Source: Leptospiraceae bacterium (GTDB taxonomy: Bacteria > Spirochaetota > Leptospiria > Leptospirales > Leptospiraceae). Taken from it: a stretch of 64,000 nucleotides of DNA. Of this stretch, positions 47,088-56,986 are shown in pieces; within the stretch, counting starts at the first letter, position 1, and each line of letters begins with the position of its first letter. The stretch spans positions 1-64,000 of the forward strand of contig JACKPB010000003.1 of NCBI GenBank assembly GCA_024233875.1, in the 5' to 3' direction. Below the pieces are notes generated by a model. That model worked only from the letters and a program-made list of their open reading frames with translations, did not search any database and was not told the origin of the DNA. Made by a program: the position numbers and the translations under genes.

Positions 47088-49400
47088 TCATTTGAAATTC
47101 AGAATAAATTCTTCCTGAATTCTGGATTCAACTGCTCGTCTCGATCGCCTTTCTCTGACAAAATGAATGGCTTCTACAGGATCTTTGGAGTGGTAACGTA
47201 TCAAATAGCAGGCGGCTACAGTTCCGCTTCTTCCGAGACCACCCACACAATGAATCAAAACCTTCTCTCCTTTTTCCACCTTATTGTGAATCCATTCCAG
47301 GAGTGCATTCATGTTTTCTTTATCAGGAACTCCCTGATCCAGAATAGGAAGGAAATTGGTATCCAGAGAAGATGATTTGTATTGATTCCTCAAATCTTTG
47401 ACTCCATACTCTTCCAACTCATCTTCGGTGACGAGTGAGACGACAGCTGAAATTCCATTCTCGCTAAGAGATTTGAGATCCTTTTCTATTTTCCGATTTC
47501 GATCTTTCCGTCCCGGGAGAATAGTCAGTCCGATATTTCCTTTGGAAATTTCATTTTCTTTAAATAAAAAATCTATCCTGAGTTTAGACGAGGCATTTAG
47601 TGTTTCTTTAATCTTCTCTGAGAGTAGACAACCCGACAATAATGCTAATTTCTTTTGCCAGAGATTTGACTCATCAAATGAAAGAGTGTGCATCGCATAA
47701 CGCATCAATCCTACCCATAGTTGATAGGGATCTCTATCCAGAGCAATCAATTCCCGATAGTATGATCGAAGGATTTGAATTGTTTTGTATGCCTTTAATA
47801 TCTTTGGAAAACTGAATTGGATTTGGTTGGGTAATTCAAAAGGAATTCCCAGGTCATAGACATTTATAAGATTCTCAACAAGAATAGCTGCTTCTTTGAA
47901 TTCATATTCATTTTCTATATTCATGAATATATACAAAATATCATTCTCTAGTTTAATCAGATCTTTGAGGATGTGACCTTTATGAGTATGAAAGAAATCG
48001 ATCAACCATACATTTTCCTGAGAATCAATAATGATATTTGCACCATTCAAATCTCCGTGAAGATAAGAAACATATCTGGAATAGTTAATCTTTTCCTTAA
48101 GATGATTCAAATCTTCAGAATAAAACTGAACTACGTTAGGCAAATCGATTCCGTGAAGTGTCAATCGATCACCTTTAGCTTCATAATCCAGAATAGAATT
48201 TACCCGGGTTCTAACTCCCTCTGCATATTTGGATTGGAAATCATAGTATTTCAGCAAATTCAATGGCTCTCGAGTACCTGCATCATAGAGTCTTCCCAGT
48301 TGTTCTCTGTAAACAATATGGAGAAACTTTTCAATTTTAGTCAGATCCTCTGATTCTTTGTAGTACTTTTGAAACGTCCTGACGTTTCCATCCAGCATTG
48401 ATGCATAACGATATTTGATCGCACCACGATTTTCCAGTTCTGCAAAATCAACTATACTCGGAGCATTGTTTCCCAGTACTTCCTGAATTTTTTCGAATGA
48501 AATTCTTTCTTTGGAAATAGGATCTCTCGGACCGATCTTGATTACATAAGGAACATGACGATGTCCGTAGATATCCTTTCCGCTTGACTTGAGTACAACA
48601 TTTCCTGAAAATCCCCCATCCAAACACTTGCAACTCACTTCTTTCAAGTCACGGAAAAGGTATTGAAGTATTTTCATATCAGTGTCGGATACGGAGTAAT
48701 TGTCTTCAAATTGAATTCGGACAGATTGAGAAGATGTAATTCTTTTTTCGAGTGCCGGAGCAGTTCCATTCAAAAATCCGGTGAATTCCGAAAGTGATGT
48801 GAAGACCCGAATACCCAGGATCTTTTGAAGAGATTCCAGAGCGATGAAGTGATTTGCCCGATTGGAACTCGCAGTGACAGGACTACAGGTAGCAATTTCA
48901 AAGTTCGGATATCTGGTCTTCAATTCATAGCAGAGAAAATTAATCTTTGCCTCCGTCCACACCCCAACAACCCCCACTCTGCATTTTTTGTCCTGAAAAG
49001 GACTGAGTGCTTCTTCCAGATCGGTGTCTACAAAATCATTCAAACCGGATGCATTTACAATTCGATGCTTCCTTTCAGGTTTGATTCTGGATGAGAATAC
49101 AAATTCAGCGCCTCTGGTATTCGCAATACAATGCTCACCGAACTGGGATAGATGATCCGCCTGAGAGAGTTCTTCACGATTGTGCCAATCCCGAATGTGG
49201 ATGATTTCCAGGGAATTTTCGTCCGAATCATACGCCCACTCCATGAGGGTATTCACGGGACCTTCCTCAATTTTTTCACCTAGTAGACGTTTGGCTTCTT
49301 CGTATCCGACATGCAATAAGTTTGGTATAGGATCGTATTTATCGATCAACTCGACAAAATCATTCTGCAAACATTGTGTGATGAGTATCGCGTCTTTCAT
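47088..49400 (-). CDS. Three-domain fusion: isochorismatase-like, kinase-like, dual-specificity phosphatase
   Basis: 770 residues. Residues 1-210 fit the isochorismatase/cysteine hydrolase fold: TQCLQNDF near the start (Asp14) and GVVGVWTEAKINF at 144-155. At the usual T-x2-C nucleophile site the residue is Lys152, so the hydrolase is probably inactive. Residues about 240-600 look like an aminoglycoside-kinase-type fold: a glycine loop DGGFSGNVVL (261-270), Lys288 in VIKIG, YLHGDLNGANI (447-456) and LIDFF (466-470). Residues about 615-770 form a dual-specificity phosphatase with active site HCVGGLGRSGT (717-727) and likely acid D688 in PILD. Function unknown; a kinase and phosphatase in one chain suggests reversible control of one substrate. 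ATGA overlap with the flavin reductase gene upstream. Confidence 0.8.
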   Translation of the reverse strand: MKDAILITQCLQNDFVELIDKYDPIPNLLHVGYEEAKRLLGEKIEEGPVNTLMEWAYDSDENSLEIIHIRDWHNREELSQADHLSQFGEHCIANTRGAEFVFSSRIKPERKHRIVNASGLNDFVDTDLEEALSPFQDKKCRVGVVGVWTEAKINFLCYELKTRYPNFEIATCSPVTASSNRANHFIALESLQKILGIRVFTSLSEFTGFLNGTAPALEKRITSSQSVRIQFEDNYSVSDTDMKILQYLFRDLKEVSCKCLDGGFSGNVVLKSSGKDIYGHRHVPYVIKIGPRDPISKERISFEKIQEVLGNNAPSIVDFAELENRGAIKYRYASMLDGNVRTFQKYYKESEDLTKIEKFLHIVYREQLGRLYDAGTREPLNLLKYYDFQSKYAEGVRTRVNSILDYEAKGDRLTLHGIDLPNVVQFYSEDLNHLKEKINYSRYVSYLHGDLNGANIIIDSQENVWLIDFFHTHKGHILKDLIKLENDILYIFMNIENEYEFKEAAILVENLINVYDLGIPFELPNQIQFSFPKILKAYKTIQILRSYYRELIALDRDPYQLWVGLMRYAMHTLSFDESNLWQKKLALLSGCLLSEKIKETLNASSKLRIDFLFKENEISKGNIGLTILPGRKDRNRKIEKDLKSLSENGISAVVSLVTEDELEEYGVKDLRNQYKSSSLDTNFLPILDQGVPDKENMNALLEWIHNKVEKGEKVLIHCVGGLGRSGTVAACYLIRYHSKDPVEAIHFVRERRSRRAVESRIQEEFILNFK

Positions 49401-49873
49401 GAGATTTTTCTGTATGCCTTATTGTAATAAACCAAAGGAGAATCGGACTCTCCCACCGAACCTGATTCCACCAGAGCGAGAAATATGGAATGGTCACCTC
49501 CATCGATTACCTTATGGTTGGAACAAAAAAGAATAGAAAGAGATCCCAGGATCAGAGGGATTCCATCTTTCTCTTCGGTTGGGATTGATTTTATAAATTC
49601 GTTACGATCAATCTTAGGATTGGCAAAAGAGTTGGATACAGTCTCCTGATCCATTGAAAGTATATTGATAGCATAGTTTTTGGAATTCAATAATTTGTCA
49701 TGACTGGGTGTCTTTTTTAAAATACTAAACAAAACCAGTGGTGGATCCATTGAAACGGAAGCAAAGCTGGAAACTGTAATACCTCCCTTCTCATTCCCAT
49801 CCGAATATGTGATCACAGTTACACCGGATGCAAACCTTCCCAGGCATTTTTTGAAATCTTCACTTGAAATCAT
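49397..49873 (-). CDS. Flavin reductase-like FMN-binding protein
   Basis: Start set at ATG 49873, with GGAGAAC just upstream; the longer frame to 49933 lacks one. 158 residues: CLGRFASGVTVITY, KGGITVSSFASVSMDPPLVLFSI and GGDHSIFLALVESG are signatures of the flavin reductase/DIM6-NTAB group, which reduces FMN or FAD with NAD(P)H for partner monooxygenases. Its stop overlaps the start of the three-domain fusion gene (ATGA), so the two are made together. Confidence 0.88.
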   Translation of the reverse strand: MISSEDFKKCLGRFASGVTVITYSDGNEKGGITVSSFASVSMDPPLVLFSILKKTPSHDKLLNSKNYAINILSMDQETVSNSFANPKIDRNEFIKSIPTEEKDGIPLILGSLSILFCSNHKVIDGGDHSIFLALVESGSVGESDSPLVYYNKAYRKIS

Positions 49874-50055
49874 GAGTTCTCCTTTCTCTTTTTGAATCTT
49901 GAATTCATATTTATTTTGGAAATTTATTATCACAAAACTTTTTGTGTATGTTCTTATTCAAAAAGATTTTGTATGTATATATATCGAGATGGTTCTTATT
50001 TATAAATAGTTTTTCTAATTTTTTATAAAAATACTTCATCATCAATGTCCTAAAC

Positions 50056-50916
50056 TCAAGATTTTTCAGAAATCAAAATCCGCCTGATTTCCTCTTCCTC
50101 AATATCCAAAAGTTTGGAAATCTCCCGAATCGTTTTTCCTGAATTTTTTAGAGAAGAAATTGCTCTGAGAAATTTTTCAAAGTACTCATTTTGAAATTCA
50201 GAAACCACCCTTTTCATTAGATAGATGAGTTCTGTTTCCGATCTTTTACAAAACTTCCATATTTTTTCATAATCATTTCCCATAGCCAGAATGACTAAGG
50301 TCTCCAGGATATCTTTTAATAGGGGATGCTCTGAGATAAATAATTTCATCTCATACCGATTTGTATTCGTAAATATTTCCAACCAATTGTAAAAACTTTT
50401 GATTCTGACCGAGTTTGAGTTGGAAAATTTCTTCAGCTCAATTGTCTGGATTTCGAAGTTCTCAACGATTCCCAATTCCGGTTTGGAATGTTGCAAAATT
50501 TTATAAGTCATAAGTAGGGCCGGATTGTCAAAGAAGAGAAAATCCAAAATACAGATTCTATAAATTTTCCCTTTTTTTTCAAAACCCGGAATCATTGAGT
50601 GGATTTGATTCCATAATTTCATAGAATCATAAAAAATTCGATCTCCGTCCTGAGATCCGGAATAAGAAATCAATTCAATAAAGATATCCTGATCTATTTC
50701 ATCTCCGGCTTCCAATTGAAGAAATCCTTTTTTGGTTCTCTCTGATAAGGTTCTTTCAGAAACCTTTACAGGTGAAATTTTCTTTAGAAGCGGATACTTT
50801 TTCTCTTTGAAATAAGAGTTTAGGAAATCCAAAAGCAGATCCTCCCGAAAGAGAAAGAAACTCTCAAACATAGGATCTTCAGTGAGGGGTAGGTAGATTA
50901 AATCTTTATTTTCCAT
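50056..50916 (-). CDS. Rpn/PD-(D/E)XK nuclease-transposase-like protein, probably degenerate
   Basis: 286 residues. DPMFESFFLFREDLLLDFLNSYFKEKKYPLLKKISPV resembles the start of Rpn or PD-(D/E)XK transposase-like proteins, and DRIFYDSMKLWNQI resembles their R-x2-Y-Y motif. The nuclease core that should read D-x(n)-E-x-Q is altered (LQLEAGDEIDQDIFIELIS), so catalysis is doubtful. The end (SGKTIREISKLLDIEEEEIRRIL) is the HTH-like tail common in the family. Such genes are numerous in Leptospira and promote recombination. It stands alone. Confidence 0.65.
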   Translation of the reverse strand: MENKDLIYLPLTEDPMFESFFLFREDLLLDFLNSYFKEKKYPLLKKISPVKVSERTLSERTKKGFLQLEAGDEIDQDIFIELISYSGSQDGDRIFYDSMKLWNQIHSMIPGFEKKGKIYRICILDFLFFDNPALLMTYKILQHSKPELGIVENFEIQTIELKKFSNSNSVRIKSFYNWLEIFTNTNRYEMKLFISEHPLLKDILETLVILAMGNDYEKIWKFCKRSETELIYLMKRVVSEFQNEYFEKFLRAISSLKNSGKTIREISKLLDIEEEEIRRILISEKS

Positions 50917-51095
50917 ACCCTAAGGGTTCCAAAATTTTCAAAAAAAAAATTTATCCCAAATTTTTTTTCGATAAATTTCATTTTTTTTTCATTTGAATCT
51001 CAGTGATTCGGGATTTCTAATAAAATTTCTTTTTACAAATTAAGACAAATATCCATTTTGTATTCTATCCATACTTATGGAAAGGGAGTTACCAA

Positions 51096-53915
51096 TTGTC
51101 ACTTTCACATATACATATCAAAGGTGCCAGGGCACACAATTTGAAAAATATAGATCTGGATATTCCCAGAGACAAATTGGTAGTCATCACAGGACTTTCC
51201 GGATCCGGGAAATCCTCTCTTGCTTTTGATACGATCTATGCTGAAGGTCAAAGAAGATATGTTGAGAGTCTATCCAGTTATGCACGACAATTTCTCGGTC
51301 AAATGGACAAGCCCGATGTAGATCTCATCGAAGGACTCAGCCCCGCTATTTCCATCGAACAAAAAACAACCCACCGAAATCCCAGATCTACAGTTGGAAC
51401 AGTAACCGAAATTTATGACTATCTACGTCTCCTCTATGCCCGCATAGGAAAGCCTCACTGCCCGAAATGCGGTCGTCCCATTTCCAGTCTTTCAATAGAT
51501 CAGATTTTGGATCGTATCATGAATTTCCCCTTGAATTCAAAACTTTTTATCCTGGCTCCGGTTGTTCAGGCACAGAAGGGGGAACACAAAGAGATACTCG
51601 AAAAAGCGCGAAAAGATGGATTCAATAGGGTCCGCATCAATAAAGAAATTATTTCTTTAGAAGAAGAGATTCAACTCAAAAAGAATTTTAAATCCACTAT
51701 TGATCTAGTTGTAGATCGATTAGTGATGAAAGCCGATCTGAGGGGAAGAATTTCAGATTCAGTAGAAACCGCTTTCAAATATTCAGGTGATACACTTATA
51801 GTGAATGACTCAGAGACTGATCACGTTTTTTCCAGAAAACTATCCTGTTCTCATTGTGAAGATGTTTCTATTCCTGAATTGGAGCCGAGAATTTTTTCAT
51901 TCAATTCTCCGGATGGAGCCTGTCGGGAATGTGATGGATTGGGAACACTTCTGGAATATGATGAGACATTGCTAGTAAATGATCCCGATCTCTCTCTTAT
52001 GGAAGGTTGCCTCGAAGTCTGGGGAAAGTCGGGGGGGTATTGGTATGTTGCCACAGTTCACTCTCTTGCCAAAAGCTTAAAGTTTGACATCAACACGCCC
52101 TGGAGAAAATTACCCGATAAAATCAAAAAAATCATACTTCATGGAGATAGAAGTATAAAAATAGATTATGATTTCAGAAAAGAAGATTCCAGGTTTGAAT
52201 TTTCCAGAGAATATGAAGGTGTCATTCCTAATTTAAAGAGACGATACAGAGAAACCAAATCAGATTCTATGAGACAATGGTTTGAATCTTTTATGACAAA
52301 CCATCCATGTACTACATGCAACGGAAGCCGTCTCAATCCTGCCAGTAGAGCTGTAAGGGTGAAAGATTTGGGAATTTTTGAATTTACCTGTTTGTCTGTA
52401 GAGAAAGCATTAGAATTTATCAATTCCCTCCACCTAACGGGATCGGAGGAAATCATTGCCAGACCGATTCTCAAGGAAATCAACCAGAGACTACAATTTT
52501 TAAATGATGTCGGTGTGGGATATCTGACTCTTCAGAGAAGTGCCGGAACTCTTTCCGGAGGAGAAGCTCAGAGGATTCGATTGGCCACACAAATCGGTTC
52601 CAGACTCATGGGTGTCCTCTACATCCTTGATGAACCTTCGATAGGACTGCACCAGAGAGACAACACGAAACTGATCAAGACACTTAAGGAATTAAAAGAA
52701 ATCGGAAACACTGTTCTAGTCATCGAACACGATCAGGAGACAATGGAAGAAGCAGATTATATCATCGATATGGGTCCCGGAGCCGGCGTTCATGGAGGGA
52801 ATATCATAGCCAGGGGTACTCCTGAGGAAATTCGGAAAAACAAAAAATCGATTACAGGTCAATTTCTAAGCGGAAAAAATCAAATCAAAGTACCCGAATC
52901 GAGGAGAAAGGGCAATTCGAAATTTATAAAAATAATTGGGGCAGTAGAAAACAATCTAAAGAATATAGATGTAACCATCCCACTTGGATGCATGACAATT
53001 GTCACCGGAGTCTCGGGAAGCGGAAAATCTACCCTGATCAATGATATTCTACACAATGAACTTGCTGCCAGATTGATGAGGGCAAAGACTATTCCCGGGA
53101 AGCACAAAAAAATTGAAGGCTATAAAGAATTAGATAAAATCATCAATATTGATCAATCCCCCATAGGACGAACACCGAGATCCAATCCGGCCACCTACAC
53201 CGGTTTGTTCGCACCTATTCGTGAATTGTTTTCTAATTTAGAAGATTCTAAACTAAAAGGGTACAACCCCGGAAGATTCAGTTTTAATGTTTCCGGAGGA
53301 AGGTGTGAAAAATGTGAAGGAGATGGAATTCTAAAAATTGAAATGCATTTTTTACCCGATGTCTATGTAGTCTGTGACAATTGTAAGGGGAAACGCTACA
53401 ATAAAGAAACTTTAGAAATCAAGTTCAAAGGGAAATCGATTTTTGATGTTCTGGACATGACAGTCGAAGAAGCATTTGTTTTTTTCGAGAACATTCCACA
53501 GGTGAAAAAGAAACTGGAGACTCTAATCCAGGTTGGACTGGACTACATCAAGCTGGGCCAGGCCGCTACTACTTTTTCAGGAGGTGAGGCTCAGAGGATA
53601 AAACTGGCTACCGAACTTTCCAAACGATCCACAGGAAAGACTATGTACATTTTAGATGAGCCGACTACAGGCTTACATTTTGAAGATGTAAATAAGTTAT
53701 TATTGGTACTACAATCTCTGGTCGAGAAAGGAAATTCTATGATCATCATAGAACACAATTTAGATGTAATCAAATGTGGAGATTACATCATTGATATGGG
53801 ACCGGAAGGGGGAGACAGAGGCGGCGAAGTGATCGCCACCGGAACTCCGGAGGATTTGGTTAAGATACCCAATTCCTATACAGGTTTTTATCTAAAGAAA
53901 TATCTCAAATCTTAG
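51096..53915 (+). CDS. uvrA: Excinuclease ABC subunit A (UvrA)
   Basis: 939 residues from TTG 51096, with GGGAG 6 nt upstream. First Walker A GLSGSGKSSLAFDTIYAEGQRRYVESLSSYARQFL-type start, zinc-binding CPKC and CSHC/CREC pairs, LSGGEAQRIRLATQIGS, then a second ATPase with GVSGSGKSTL, CEKCEGDG zinc module and FSGGEAQRIKLA. UvrA finds bulky DNA lesions for nucleotide excision repair. I see no obvious LexA box in front. It ends in an 11-bp overlap with the convergent gene. Confidence 0.97.
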   Translation: MSLSHIHIKGARAHNLKNIDLDIPRDKLVVITGLSGSGKSSLAFDTIYAEGQRRYVESLSSYARQFLGQMDKPDVDLIEGLSPAISIEQKTTHRNPRSTVGTVTEIYDYLRLLYARIGKPHCPKCGRPISSLSIDQILDRIMNFPLNSKLFILAPVVQAQKGEHKEILEKARKDGFNRVRINKEIISLEEEIQLKKNFKSTIDLVVDRLVMKADLRGRISDSVETAFKYSGDTLIVNDSETDHVFSRKLSCSHCEDVSIPELEPRIFSFNSPDGACRECDGLGTLLEYDETLLVNDPDLSLMEGCLEVWGKSGGYWYVATVHSLAKSLKFDINTPWRKLPDKIKKIILHGDRSIKIDYDFRKEDSRFEFSREYEGVIPNLKRRYRETKSDSMRQWFESFMTNHPCTTCNGSRLNPASRAVRVKDLGIFEFTCLSVEKALEFINSLHLTGSEEIIARPILKEINQRLQFLNDVGVGYLTLQRSAGTLSGGEAQRIRLATQIGSRLMGVLYILDEPSIGLHQRDNTKLIKTLKELKEIGNTVLVIEHDQETMEEADYIIDMGPGAGVHGGNIIARGTPEEIRKNKKSITGQFLSGKNQIKVPESRRKGNSKFIKIIGAVENNLKNIDVTIPLGCMTIVTGVSGSGKSTLINDILHNELAARLMRAKTIPGKHKKIEGYKELDKIINIDQSPIGRTPRSNPATYTGLFAPIRELFSNLEDSKLKGYNPGRFSFNVSGGRCEKCEGDGILKIEMHFLPDVYVVCDNCKGKRYNKETLEIKFKGKSIFDVLDMTVEEAFVFFENIPQVKKKLETLIQVGLDYIKLGQAATTFSGGEAQRIKLATELSKRSTGKTMYILDEPTTGLHFEDVNKLLLVLQSLVEKGNSMIIIEHNLDVIKCGDYIIDMGPEGGDRGGEVIATGTPEDLVKIPNSYTGFYLKKYLKS

Positions 53916-55119
53916 GTTCATTTTCAATAACACTAAAACGAATTCCGATCGCAGACAACCTTGATAAGAGATGATTGCCCATAGCCATAACAGGTGTGAT
54001 CACTCCATATCTTTCATCCAGTTTGTCATTCAGTAAACAGAGTGCGGATTCGCCCAACATTTTTGATGTATCACCATAACCCGGATCTCCACCTGTGACA
54101 GTTGTCCTGATTGTTTTCGTTGCAGATCTTCCAACAAAGGAGTGTTTGAATTGGTTTGTACTACGAACATCTTCATCGGGACCATCACCGGAACTCTTTA
54201 GGGAAAGAAGGAAATCTTTCAACTGAGGGATTTGTGCCATTGTAAAGACTGTTCCGACTGATACTAAGCCGGCAAACAATTGAGGTATTCCTGAAATAGA
54301 CAGATAATGACCGTAAGAAAAATCAGGACCGTATTCGGGAAGATTTCCGGCCGAACGCAATACGACTTCTACATCGACAAATGGGAGGGGAGCACCGAAA
54401 AGCTTTTCATTATCCCTATATCTGAATTGAGTTGGAATGGGGTAAATATTTCTGGGTTGAAATTGAGATCTGATCTTTTGATAGGAATCATTCTGTCTTT
54501 CCATTTCATCGAAATTCATAAAGCCCAAAGCTGAGTGCCAGGTTCCCCCGGAAAAACTCTGGAGTGCGGAAACTATATTTTTAGAACTGGTACTAATGAA
54601 GCATTCAACTTCTTTCGATTCCTCTTCGGGTAAATTTTTGATTGTGAAAAATGTTCCCAGGTCAGCAGGAATGCTATCGTATCCACAGCAATTGACTATC
54701 CTGGCTTTATTGGCTACAGCCAGTGAATTGTACTTTTCATACATAGTCTGAACGAAGGCACCTTCTCCTGTGATGTCCAGGTAATGGACACCTTCTCTGG
54801 CACAGGCTTTGAGTATAGTCTCCCCATACTTCAAATAAGGTCCGACTGTCGTAATCAAGACTCTTGTAGATTCTACCATTCTATTGATTGACTCTTCGTC
54901 GCCAACGTCAGCAATTATGATTCCTATTTCTACAGAGTTTCGAAATTTATTCAAAATCTCCATTTTGAGATTACTCAATTTGGAATGACTCCGACCCGCC
55001 AGAGCCAAAGTAAATTTTTCGGAATTCATCTTGGAAACAAGATATTCTGCAGTCAATTTACCGGTAAAACCGGTGGCTCCAAATAATATGATATCATATT
55101 TTTTATTTGTATTTACCAT
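53905..55119 (-). CDS. Saccharopine dehydrogenase-like (trans-acting enoyl reductase-type) protein
   Basis: 404 residues. N-terminal Rossmann motif FGATGFTGKLTAEYL (13-27), LAGRSHSKL, VGPYLKYGE and YLDITGE, CCGYDSIPADLG. This is the saccharopine dehydrogenase-like family that includes mycobacterial trans-acting enoyl reductases; the true substrate is not predictable, and a lipid is more likely than saccharopine. Last gene of a minus-strand run; its start overlaps the FecR-domain gene by 7 nt. Confidence 0.85.
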   Translation of the reverse strand: MVNTNKKYDIILFGATGFTGKLTAEYLVSKMNSEKFTLALAGRSHSKLSNLKMEILNKFRNSVEIGIIIADVGDEESINRMVESTRVLITTVGPYLKYGETILKACAREGVHYLDITGEGAFVQTMYEKYNSLAVANKARIVNCCGYDSIPADLGTFFTIKNLPEEESKEVECFISTSSKNIVSALQSFSGGTWHSALGFMNFDEMERQNDSYQKIRSQFQPRNIYPIPTQFRYRDNEKLFGAPLPFVDVEVVLRSAGNLPEYGPDFSYGHYLSISGIPQLFAGLVSVGTVFTMAQIPQLKDFLLSLKSSGDGPDEDVRSTNQFKHSFVGRSATKTIRTTVTGGDPGYGDTSKMLGESALCLLNDKLDERYGVITPVMAMGNHLLSRLSAIGIRFSVIENEPKI

Positions 55120-55808
55120 TCCTGATTCCCCTTCATAAGCTCATTGTTTTTCTTTTTCTGATCCAATAGTAATTTGATATTTTTTTCTTTCAAAACTTTC
55201 AATGTATCCAAAAACTTCATTTCAGATATCAATTTAGGATTGATTTTTTCCATTTCATAATTGTTTCTGGAAAGACTCAGCTGACTTCCACTCTGGATTG
55301 TAAACTTTAATTTCTCATCAAACTTTAAATCTTCAACTTCCACTTCACCTTCACCAACAAATACACCTGATGCTTCCTTCTCAGATTGCGAATTTTCTCT
55401 CAAAATGAATTTTGTTCCGCGAACAGCGACTACCCTTGTGGGTGTGGTAAAATTGCATTCTGAATTTCCTAATATTTTTTTATATACCCGAATAAAGGCT
55501 TCACCAAAACTCAAATGAAGGGAATAAAAAAAATGATCATTTGCTTTTTCAAAATTAGAAAGAGTAAATTTAGACTTTGCGGATATACGAAGTACAATAG
55601 TTTCATCTATCTGGATATCCACATGACCCTTTGGTCCGGTTTGAATTTCATCCTCTTTGTGAAAAAACATTTTCGGTTTGATTTCTCTTGAGATTCCTTC
55701 CCGAAAAATACTATGACTCCCAACCACATCCAAAACAAAAGCAAGGGATTCTTCCGATCTCAGAGGGATGATCTGCAGTAAAAATAAAAGTAAAAATAAG
55801 AATTTCAT
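55113..55808 (-). CDS. FecR-domain periplasmic protein
   Basis: 231 residues with a signal peptide (MKFLFLLLFLLQIIPLRSEE). The core shows the FecR pattern: FREGISREIKPKMFFHKEDEIQTGPKGHVDIQID, ISAKSKFTL, and TTPTRVVAVRGTKFIL. The tail is a charged helix. No ECF sigma factor is adjacent, so it is likely a stand-alone FecR-fold protein, common in spirochetes, rather than a TonB signal relay. It lies 23 bp after the GGDEF gene. Confidence 0.85.
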   Translation of the reverse strand: MKFLFLLLFLLQIIPLRSEESLAFVLDVVGSHSIFREGISREIKPKMFFHKEDEIQTGPKGHVDIQIDETIVLRISAKSKFTLSNFEKANDHFFYSLHLSFGEAFIRVYKKILGNSECNFTTPTRVVAVRGTKFILRENSQSEKEASGVFVGEGEVEVEDLKFDEKLKFTIQSGSQLSLSRNNYEMEKINPKLISEMKFLDTLKVLKEKNIKLLLDQKKKNNELMKGNQEW

Positions 55809-55831
55809 GGTTTATTGTTTGGTATACTCTA

Positions 55832-56905
55832 TCAATTTTTCATTCCGGTCATATTCAAATTAGGGTTGTAAATCGTTGTTCGATTCCTTCCATTTTCCTT
55901 TGAATAATAAAGAGCACGATCAGTTTCTATTAAAAACTGTTCGAGACTCCCCTCTCCTAAAGAAATTTCCTGAAGTCCAATACTGATAGAGATACTGAAG
56001 TCTCTTTCTCTATACACAATGATTGTGTTTTCAATATTCTTTCTAATCAATTCAGCTATTTGAAACGCTTTTTCAATTTCATAATTTTCTAATATTACAA
56101 TAAATTCTTCACCACCGTATCGTCCCAAAATCGCTTCTGGTGGAATTGATGTTTTTAATATTTCTGCAGTTTTTATGAGAATGTGGTCACCTGCTGAATG
56201 TCCGTAGTTGTCATTGACCTTTTTAAAATGATCAATGTCTATAAGAATACAGGCTAAGGGAAAACTTTTACTTTCCCATCGGGAATACAATTCATTCAAC
56301 TTTTCAATGATGTATTTTCGATTGGAAAGACCCGTCAAAAAATCAGAATTAGCAATACGAATCAATTCATTATTCTTTTCTTTTAGAGATTCATTCAGAC
56401 GCTCTACTTCCTTCTTTTGATACACCAGTTCCGAGTTGAGTTCATATAGAAATTGATATTTCAATATTTCGAAGGAAGCCCGATCGTCCGACTGTCTGAG
56501 TCTTTCCGCTATCACCCGGTTGATGCTCTTGTAAATCATAGGAAATTTTTCGAGAATGAAGAAGAAATTTTCTTTGGAAATACGTAAGGCAATTACATCA
56601 CTACTGGCAATGACTGTGGTAGATCTGGGTTTGTTTTCCATGACTCCCATTTCACCTATGAACTCTCCCTCTCCGCGACAAACGATAGCCACGTCAAACT
56701 CCTCATCGATATTTTTGAAAACAGCTACCTTTCCGGTAACAATGAGCAGGAGTTCTTCAGATGGAGAGTCTTCTTTCGCAAGAACCTCACCGGGAACAAG
56801 CTCAATTACTTCAAAAATCTTTTCATCCAATTGAGATAAGTCAGAAGGATTGACTTCCTCGAACAATTGGTTGGCACAAAGATAATCCAGTAATTTCTGT
56901 TCCAC
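55832..56905 (-). CDS. Diguanylate cyclase with N-terminal cyclic-nucleotide-binding domain
   Basis: 357 residues. Residues about 15-135 are a cNMP-type domain (GEVLAKEDSPSEELLLIVTGKVAVFK, GEFIGEMGVMENKPRSTTVIA). A coiled coil (about 160-190) connects to a GGDEF domain (about 195-350) with DFLTGLSNRKYI, DIDHFKKVNDNYGHSAGD and the active motif RYGGEEF. It should make cyclic di-GMP under control of a cyclic nucleotide or other small ligand. No RxxD inhibition site is evident at the usual distance. Confidence 0.9.
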   Translation of the reverse strand: MEQKLLDYLCANQLFEEVNPSDLSQLDEKIFEVIELVPGEVLAKEDSPSEELLLIVTGKVAVFKNIDEEFDVAIVCRGEGEFIGEMGVMENKPRSTTVIASSDVIALRISKENFFFILEKFPMIYKSINRVIAERLRQSDDRASFEILKYQFLYELNSELVYQKKEVERLNESLKEKNNELIRIANSDFLTGLSNRKYIIEKLNELYSRWESKSFPLACILIDIDHFKKVNDNYGHSAGDHILIKTAEILKTSIPPEAILGRYGGEEFIVILENYEIEKAFQIAELIRKNIENTIIVYRERDFSISISIGLQEISLGEGSLEQFLIETDRALYYSKENGRNRTTIYNPNLNMTGMKN

Positions 56906-56986
56906 TAATGCATATTAGGGATGAATTTCTTTAGGAATCAAGTAATAAATCCCATAGTAGGAAAAAATGAAAGGAATAATGTGTTT

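Noticed and set aside
47973..48353. 126-codon plus-strand frame inside the fusion gene
   Set aside because: Antisense shadow of the kinase-like domain, which has clear motifs.
51001..51095. LexA-type box before uvrA
   Set aside because: Only scattered CAAA and TTTG pieces in the wrong order or spacing.
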